Origin: Trissonchulus latispiculum
Taxonomy: Eukaryota > Nematoda > Enoplea > Enoplida > Ironidae
DNA: 64,000 nt
NCBI GenBank assembly: GCA_030248195.1
Contig: JASAND010000504.1
Location: 24,924 to 88,923, forward strand
Reading direction: 5' to 3'
Every line of letters starts with the position of its first letter. Position 1 is the stretch's first letter. Shown piece by piece: positions 56,953 through 64,000 of the stretch. The position numbers were made by a program, and so were the translations under genes. The notes below the pieces were generated by a model. That model made no database searches. It had not been told where the DNA came from and saw only the letters and a program-made list of their open reading frames with translations.

Positions 56953-57480
56953 GCGGGATGTGTTTAAGAAGTTGAAGATATATGTTTGGGGGGAAAGAAA
57001 GTAAATAAACGAGAAATTTTAAATAAAGAGAAAGGAAAAGAAATGTGTTAGATTGTTGTGCGGGGGGGGGGGTGAAAGGGGGAGGGGGGGGGGGGGGGAT
57101 TTGGTTTTTGGGATGGTGTGTTGTGGGAAACGGAAAGAGGAGGGGGGATGGGAAGGTAAATTTTGGGGACTGGTTGTAAACAGTATACTTGGGGGGAATG
57201 GTGGGGGGGAGGGGGGGTATTTTTTTTTTTTGGGGGGGGAGGGCTTTATGGTGGGGTGGATGGGCGGGGCGGGGGGATTGGTGGGTGGTGTGGGTGAGTG
57301 GGGGATGGGGGAAGAAGGGTAGGGAGGAAAAGGGAAAATGGTGAAAGGAAAAGGGGGGTGGGGGGGGGGGGTTGGTGTTGTGGGGGGGGGGGGGGGGTGG
57401 GGGGGGGGGGGGAGGGGGGGGAAAAAGGGGGAAGGGGATAGGGGGGGGAGTGGGGGAATGGGATTTTTCAAAAAGGTTAT
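56953..57480. other. Irregular poly-G stretch, probable assembly or read artefact
   Basis: About 520 bp with runs of 8-14 G in no repeating register, starting abruptly inside a coding exon, in a genome that is otherwise AT-rich. The proline-rich minus-strand ORF over it is a composition effect. Contiguity across this point should not be trusted. Confidence 0.75.
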
Positions 57481-57489
57481 TACAGGGTT

Positions 57490-58040
57490 GAGTCTTTTTT
57501 TCAGATGGTACAAAGTCGTCCCAGGTGGTACAAAATTGTTCCTGGCTGGGACAGATGTGTACCAGCCTGGTACAAAGTTGTCCCAGGGGCAGGATTCTTA
57601 ACAGGGGCTGGTACAGATGTGTACCAGCCGGTACATATGTGTACCAGCCTGGGACAAAGTCGTCCCAGGGGTAGGATTCTTAACAGGGGCTGGTACAGAT
57701 GTGTACCAGCCGTAGGTACAGATGTGTACCACCTGGGACAAAGTCGTACCACCGTATTAAGGGAGAGGTGGTACACTAATGTACCGTCTGGTACAATAGT
57801 GTTCCATGACCGTAGAATATGTTCCTGAGCACGTAGAAAGTCGTGGTATAGCTCAAATTGCAGCTAGCGGCGCGATCTTGCTTGTGGCGACAGGCAATTC
57901 AACAGAAACGGTGATTTGTATCGAATAGTCAAAAAACTTAATATGTCTGAAAGTACAAAAAATTTCAGACAACTTAGTAGGTGTTTTCCAAACTATAACA
58001 ACCCATACTTTCAGTCTGGTACGCATGTGTACCATGTGGG
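57490..58040. repeat. GGTAC-N6-GTACC palindrome array (left block)
   Basis: At least eight dyads of the type GGTACAGATGTGTACC, plus TGGTACAAAGTNGTCCCAGG variants, fill 57,500-57,800; a stray copy is at 58,018-58,035. The unit containing ggggcaggattcttaacagg is duplicated with a period near 80-90 bp. Confidence 0.85.
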
Positions 58041-58184
58041 TGCCGTGACTTGTTAGGAATGTACTACGTCTAATGAAGTGAGTAAAGTTAAGATTAAGTT
58101 GAGCAACTAATCTCTTATGGCATGACTGGTGAAAGTGGGAGTAAAACGATTAAGATAAAGAGCGAAACTGGGCTTTGTAGATAT

Positions 58185-60960
58185 ACCATATCTTGTTCTC
58201 ACAAGTTCCAAAAACCACATTTTCGAGTTGTCCGATGGCTAACATGGAAGCGTCGGGCGGTGGTGCCCATATTTGGGTAGCCATGACTCGTGAGAATGAT
58301 GAACCACCGGATTTAGTCTACTTTGAAGGATACATGAAATTTTGTGGACGGACAATTCCCAAAAGTGTATCGAAACTATTGTTTCAAAGTCATGGTCTGA
58401 AATATGGGTATATGTCAAAGTCTTCTGAACGATTGTCTGAACCGTTTGCGGAGATTTGGGTATCGTTAGAAAGCTCTTGATGCGCTGATTTCAGAACTGC
58501 AAGACATTACTTGAACCGTTCAGATATGCGACCTGTGCGGCCCAAAAATATCCGATTTTCAGCAAAGTCAAAACTTCTCAAGGTTGATTTTTCGAGTTGT
58601 CCGATGGCATGCAAGGAACCACTGCGCGGTGGTACCCATATATGCGTACCTGGCATCCATAAGAATGCTAATCCACTGTACTTTGGCTAAGCCGAGGCAT
58701 ACAAGAAATTTTGAGGAAGGACATTTCCAAAAAGTGCATCGAGACTTTTAGTTCCAAATCTAGGTCTGAAATTTGAGTATATGTCAATGTCTTCTGAACG
58801 ATTGTCTGAACCGTTTGCGGAGATCTGGGTATCGTTAGAAAGCTCTTGATGCGCTGATTTCAGAACTGCAACCCATTACGTGATCCGTTCAGATGTGCAA
58901 CCTGTGCGGCCCAAAAATGTCCTATTTTCAGCAAATTCAAAACTTCCCAAAGTTGATTTTTCGAGTTGTCTGGTAGCTACTATAGACTTACTGTGCAGTC
59001 GTTTTCATATTTGCGTACCCAGGACCCGAGAAAATGCTAATCCACCGGCCTTCCTTTAAAACACTGCATACAAAAAATTTTGTGGATGGACATTGTCAAA
59101 AAGTGCATCGAGACTTTTGGTTCAGAATCTTGGTCTGAAATTTGGGTGAAAGTGAAAATCTCCTGAACGATAGGCTGAATCGTTTGTGGAGATCTGGGTA
59201 TCGTTAGAAAACTCTTGATACGCTGATTTCAGAACTGCAAGCCATGACGTGATCCGTTCAGATGTGCGACCTGTGCGGCCCAAAAATGTCCTATTTTCAG
59301 CAAAGTCAAAACTTCCCAAAGTTGATTTTTCGAGTTGTCTGGTAGCTACTATAGACTTACTGTGCAGTCGTTTTCATATTTGCGTACCCAGGACCCGAGA
59401 AAATGCTAATCCACCGGCCTTCCTTTAAAACACTGCATACAAAAAATTTTGTGGATGGACATTGTCAAAAAGTGCATCGAGACTTTTGGTTCAGAATCTT
59501 GGTCTGAAATTTGGGTGAAAGTGAAAATCTCCTGAACGATAGGCTGAATCGTTTGTGGAGATCTGGGTATCGTTAGAAAACTCTTGATACGCTGATTTCA
59601 GAACTGCAAGCCATGACGTGATCCGTTCAGATGTGCGACCTGTGCGGCCCAAAAATGTCCTATTTTCAGCAAAGTCAAAACTTCCCAAAGTTGATTTTTC
59701 GAGTTGTCCGATGGCTAACAAGGAACCACTGCGCTGTGGTACCTATATATGCGTACCTGGGACCCATAAGAATGCTAATCCACCGGCCTTCCGTTGAAAC
59801 ACTGCATACAAAAAATTTTGTGGACGGACATTGTCAAAAAGTGCATCGAGACTTTTGGTTCAGAATCTTGGTCTGAAAGTTGGGTGTATGTCAAAGTCCT
59901 CTGAACGATAGTCTGAACCGTTTGCGGAGATCTGGGTATCGTTAGAAAGCTCTCGCTGCGCTGATTTCAAACCTGTAAACCTAAGTCTGATTGGTTGAGA
60001 TTTGCGACCTGTGAGACCAAAAATGTCCAAATTTCAGCAACATTGGAACCTCCAAAACTCTAGTTTTTGAGTTTTCTGGTAGCTACTATAGACTTACTGT
60101 GCAGTCGTTTTCATATTTGCGTACCCAGGACCCGAGAAAATGCTAATCCACCGGCCTTCCTTTAAAACACTGCATACAAAAAATTTTGTGGATGGACATT
60201 GTCAAAAAGTGCATCGAGACTTTTGGTTCAGAATCTTGGTCTGAAATTTGGGTGAAAGTGAAAATCTCCTGAACGATAGGCTGAATCGTTTGTGGAGATC
60301 TGGGTATCGTTAGAAAACTCTTGATACGCTGATTTCAGAACTGCAAGCCATGACGTGATCCGTTCAGATGTGCGACCTGTGCGGCCCAAAAATGTCCTAT
60401 TTTCAGCAAAGTCAAAACTTCCCAAAGTTGATTTTTCGAGTTGTCCGATGGCTAACAAGGAACCACTGCGCTGTGGTACCTATATATGCGTACCTGGGAC
60501 CCATAAGAATGCTAATCCACCGGCCTTCCGTTGAAACACTGCATACAAAAAATTTTGTGGACGGACATTGTCAAAAAGTGCATCGAGACTTTTGGTTCAG
60601 AATCTTGGTCTGAAATTTGGGTGAAAGTGAAAATCTCCTGAACGATAGGCTGAATCGTTTGTGGACATCTGGACATTATTGGAAAGCTCTTGCTGTGCTG
60701 ATTTCAAAACCGGAAGCCAAAGTCTGATTGGTTGATATTTACGACCTGTGTGTCCAAAAATGTCCGAAATTCAGCAAAAGCAGAACTTCCAAAAGTCGAA
60801 TTTTCAAGTTGTCTGATAGCTAACTTGGATTTACTTGACGGTGGTGTCCATATATCCGTACCCAGGACCCATGAGAACACTAATCAGCCGGACTTCTTTT
60901 AAAACATTGCATACAAAAAAGTTTGAGGAGGGACATAGTAAAAAAGTGAATCGAGACTCT
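58185..60960. repeat. 368-bp satellite, about seven units, with 737-bp higher-order repeat
   Basis: The block TCTGAACGATTGTCTGAACC (and variants) followed by gagatctgggtatcgttaga recurs at about 58,425, 58,790, 59,160, 59,527, 59,896, 60,266 and 60,633, giving a period of 366-371. Segment 59,491-59,876 is identical at the ORF level to 60,228-60,613, a shift of 737 bp, so pairs of units were duplicated as a block. Short ORFs here repeat because the DNA repeats. Confidence 0.93.
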
Positions 60961-61004
60961 TTGTTAAATTTCTCCTTAATTGTCGTCTGACTTTCGATAG
61001 AAAC

Positions 61005-61450
61005 TTTTATTGGGAACATATGTGTACCAAGTACGTCAGGAGTCCGTCTGAATTGGGTTAAAATCTTGAAAGTGGTACACAATTGTACCAAACATGAGAC
61101 TCTATCAAGAGTCAGACGAATCCCAAGATTGACCTGGTACATATTTGTACCAAGTCATTTCAGAAATCCGTCTGAAACGTGTTCGAATATTGTAACTGGT
61201 ACACAATTGTACCAGTCTTAAGATTCGAACAACAGTCAGACGAAGTACAAGATTGACCTGGTACATATGTGTACCATGTCATTTCAGAAATCCGTCTGAA
61301 TCGTGTAAGAATCTTGCAACTGGTACACATTTGTACCAAAACTAAGACCACAAACAAGAGTCAGACGAAATCTTCGTTTGAGGCAGTACATAATGTGGCC
61401 CAAGGTCCTTGCTTCGACTTCGTTTGAAGCGGTACATATGTGCACCAAGA
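61005..61450. repeat. About 120-bp tandem units with paired GGTAC/GTACC dyads and TCAGACG motifs
   Basis: Units start near 61,020, 61,142 and 61,262. Each has ggtacatatgtgtacc-type and ggtacacaattgtacc-type dyads, caagattgacctgg, tcatttcagaaatccgtctg and agtcagacgaa. Confidence 0.88.
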
Positions 61451-61860
61451 CCACTGCTTTCACTAAGCCTAACCCCAAGCCTAAGCCTAACGACCTCAGG
61501 AGGCAACAATCCAGAGACGACATAATACGACACGCATGTGCTACTAGGGGGATGCTAGGAGATCGGGGAATGTTACTTCGGGCTCCACGCGATGAAAGGA
61601 AGCAGTTTTTGCAGGTTTAAAAATTTTAAAACCGGTGTCTCGTGAAAACGGTATATATTTCGCGAGTTACTAGAAGGTGGTGAAAAGCTGAAGTTGCCGC
61701 TTCAACTAGGGAAAAGGTCCAACTAGTTCACCTGAATTTTATGGCGTCAGCCGTTTGGCGGCATTAACTTGTTGCAATAACATTTAAGTTGATGTGCACA
61801 TATATAGAAAGCAATTGCCGGAACAAAGCTTGGGCCTGCCTGCGATCTGTCAGATACATA

Positions 61861-62340
61861 ACTTGTTGAAATTACAGGTGCCAGCCGTTTATTCGTCTGA
61901 CTGACGTTAGAGCCCTGGGCTTGGTACCTAGTTGTACCAGCCAGATACAGTATCTTAGGCTTCGGCTTTTACAGAACTTGTTGAAATTACAACAGTCAGC
62001 GGTTGATTCGTCTTACTAACGTTAGAGCCCTGGGCTTGGTACCTAGTTGTACCAGCCAGATACAGTATCTTAGGCTTCGGCTTTTACAGAACTTGTTGAA
62101 ATTACAACAGTCAGCGGTTGATTCGTCTTACTAACGTTAGAGCCCTGGGCTTGGTACCTAGTTGTACCAGCCAGATACAGTATCTTAGGCTTCGGCTTTT
62201 ACAGAACTTGTTGAAATTACAACAGTCAGCGGTTGATTCGTCAGACTGATGTTAGAGCCCTGGGCTTGGTACCTAGTTGTACCAGCCAGATACTGGATCT
62301 TAGGCTTCGGCTTACAGAACTTGTTGAAATTATATACATG
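61861..62340. repeat. 116-bp satellite, about four units
   Basis: Starts at 61,861, 61,977, 62,093 and 62,209 with acttgttgaaattac. Each unit has ttagagccctgggcttggta, a GGTACCTAGTTGTACC dyad, and cagtatcttaggcttcggct. The middle units look identical. Confidence 0.93.
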
Positions 62341-62700
62341 AGTCAGACGGTTGATTCGTCTGACTCTTGTTAGAGTACGTAGCTTGGGACGTATGTGTAC
62401 CACAGAAATAACTGAATAATGAGACTCGAACAACATTCAGACGTCTGAAATTCTGAATTTTCAGACACTCAGACGGTGCGAAACTGGTCTGAAAAATTTT
62501 TTCAGACGTGTTTTTCGGAGACCTCTAGAGGTCGATGGTGTGAACCAATTTTGTCAGTTTTGGGTGCGCTGGAAAGACCAGATCGAGCTCGTCAAAATGA
62601 GCTATTACATGTCCCAAATGGTTCAGACATGCGTCCACAGCGGCCGTCTGAAAGTCGTCTGAATCGTCTGAAAATCGGCATTTTAACACTGTCTGAAAGT
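62341..62700. repeat. TCAGACG / CGTCTGA motif cluster
   Basis: GAGTCAGACGG ... CGTCTGACTC forms a dyad at 62,341-62,368, followed by many TCTGAA, CAGACG and CGTCTGAA copies up to 62,700. It is another subterminal-type motif array, perhaps the outer end of the GGTACC/TCAGACG composite. Confidence 0.7.
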
Positions 62701-64000
62701 GCCTCCGTGTAATAGTCCACCAAGGTTTTTTCAGCTCTGGTGGATTAACGGTTTGACCAATTCTGAAACTTTCAGAAATAAAGGTTACCTATTACCAGTA
62801 CTAAATATTAAAAGCGTTCCGGCTTTCGAGCGTTGCTTCCTTCTTCAGCTATAACAGCTCAAAGTTTGAAATTAGGCAAAAAGTTTCGAGGTGACCGTGC
62901 GTCGTTTTCGATCTAATAAAATTGACAGCCCCTAGTCTACCCCAGCTTTTTACCAAATATTAGGCACTAATAGGGGCAAACTGTCTGCGAGTTGCAAGGG
63001 CTTTGGTTTTCTGATTAGTGTGCTAACAAACTTTTTGTTTTAGAAATAACCCTTATTTTTAGGACTGAAAAGCTATCTAAGCGCAGTAAAAATGGGGTCA
63101 AAAAATTTTTTGTCTCCGATTTTGCCGAAAAGGGGCTTATAGGGGTTATTTGACCTGCTGAATCCGAATATGAAATCCGTTTTTCGATATGACGCTTTGT
63201 TTGTTCAGTATGCGCTTACAACTGTCTTAGAGTTTTTGGAGCGATCGCCATCCATACTTCGAGAAATCAATCTAGCATTTCTAAACATTAGAGCGAGGTT
63301 TGGTGACCTGGCTTTCTGCACATCTTGGTACACTCACTGGCCTGTAATGCGCAAAGTTTCAGCCAATTCTGCCACAGTAATTTGGAGTAACTGGCTCGCA
63401 TCTTCGAAATGGCACCAAATAACAGCGACAATATCGATTATGTAATCTAGCACTGCGAACGCTGGGATTAGCGAAATCACGTCATTTTTACGTAAGTTAA
63501 GACAGATACTTGGAGTATTAATTGGAGCAAAGCTGGGTTCATTTGGTAAACTAGAGCTCATTAGACGTTAGTTAGCCTCCTCCCGTATAGACCTACAACA
63601 CCCAATTTTTCGCACTTTGATTGTATCTCAGAAAAGTATACACTGATCTAAGGATTATTTTACACGACATCAAAGCGCTATATATCAGAACTAATTTCTG
63701 AAAAATTTGGGTACCGTACCATGCGCATAGCGATCAGGGCGAGGCGAAGTTTGTGTACGTGTCATGTCGAGCATTGGACCGACAACAGTAACTTCTAATG
63801 GCTTTCTCAGTACGCTACGCTGCATGGAATTCTTTCAAACTTTAAACTATTTTACACTAAACCTAATACTATTAGGTGTCAAAAGACTAGCTATCTTTTT
63901 CAACATCGAAGTTTTAGTGAAATTGGTAGCCTTAATAGAAAATATAAATTTTATTCCATGACTATGATTGCAAATAATTGTTCTGAACTTTATTTCAGGT
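62701..64000. other. No gene recognised
   Basis: Unassigned sequence; the ORFs at 63,170-63,445 and 63,561-63,334 have no recognised family. The window ends in TTTATTTCAG|GT, a good splice-acceptor look-alike, so an exon could begin at the very edge. Confidence 0.45.

Noticed and set aside
57019..57513. 164-codon proline-rich ORF on the minus strand
   Set aside because: It only translates the irregular poly-G stretch; there is no domain and the DNA looks like a read artefact.
59491..60613. Identical 76- and 81-codon ORFs occurring twice
   Set aside because: The duplication is that of the 737-bp satellite block; no family resemblance and no expression signal.
58185..60960. Possible CRISPR-like array
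   Set aside because: Units are 368 bp, without short repeats and unique spacers, in an animal genome.
63170..63561. ORFs of 91 and 75 codons near the right edge
   Set aside because: Overlapping on opposite strands, with no recognised domain and no splice structure.

Overview
This window is eukaryotic, animal nuclear DNA. It holds spliced genes with GT-AG introns, Cys-loop receptor genes, an SLC3-type glycoprotein gene and many transposable elements; there are no operons or bacterial signals. The receptors carry the M2-M3 text V-S-K-I-L-P-P-T-S, which is typical of protostome non-alpha (UNC-29 / insect beta1-like) nicotinic subunits, so an invertebrate, probably a protostome, is likely. I cannot name the species.

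Layout. 1-13,000 is gene-poor: foldback repeats, a nested composite element (6,220-9,262) and a decayed Ty3/gypsy retrotransposon on the minus strand (9,400-12,985). 13,000-17,250 is mostly featureless. 17,255-17,751 is a miniature LTR element (TRIM) with a tRNA-Ser-type primer site. 17,775-22,048 is a stack of DNA elements inserted in one another. 22,962-27,298 (minus) is a five-exon SLC3-family gene. 29,613-38,798 is a 9.2-kb multi-layer nest of palindromic elements that ends about 230 bp before the start codon of a receptor gene. 39,029-56,952 (plus) is a tandem cluster of three nicotinic receptor subunit genes: two apparently complete (527 aa, and 554 aa if the proposed first exon is right) and a third that stops in mid-exon. 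That exon runs into a 520-bp irregular poly-G stretch which looks like an assembly fault. 57,490-62,710 holds GGTAC/GTACC palindrome arrays, a 368-bp satellite and a 116-bp satellite; the rest is unassigned.

The receptor subunits keep the Cys-loop, the cation-selective Glu next to M2 and the complementary-face Trp, but lack the vicinal Cys pair of alpha subunits. They are therefore expected to supply the complementary side of pentameric acetylcholine-gated cation channels and to need an alpha partner from elsewhere. The SLC3 gene is unrelated in function and on the opposite strand.

The most unusual feature is the mobile DNA. At least four elements have hAT-like 8-bp target duplications and termini beginning YAG; four others sit in clear TTAA sites and a fifth in a diverged one. 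Many are almost wholly palindromic. Their subterminal regions are arrays of a short, often self-complementary motif that differs from element to element (GATCCGATCC, CCGGCCAA, GTTAAAA, CAGGAA, TTCTAGAA, GCAAGATA, GGTAC-N6-GTACC and others), and they are nested like Russian dolls. No transposase gene is visible in any of them.
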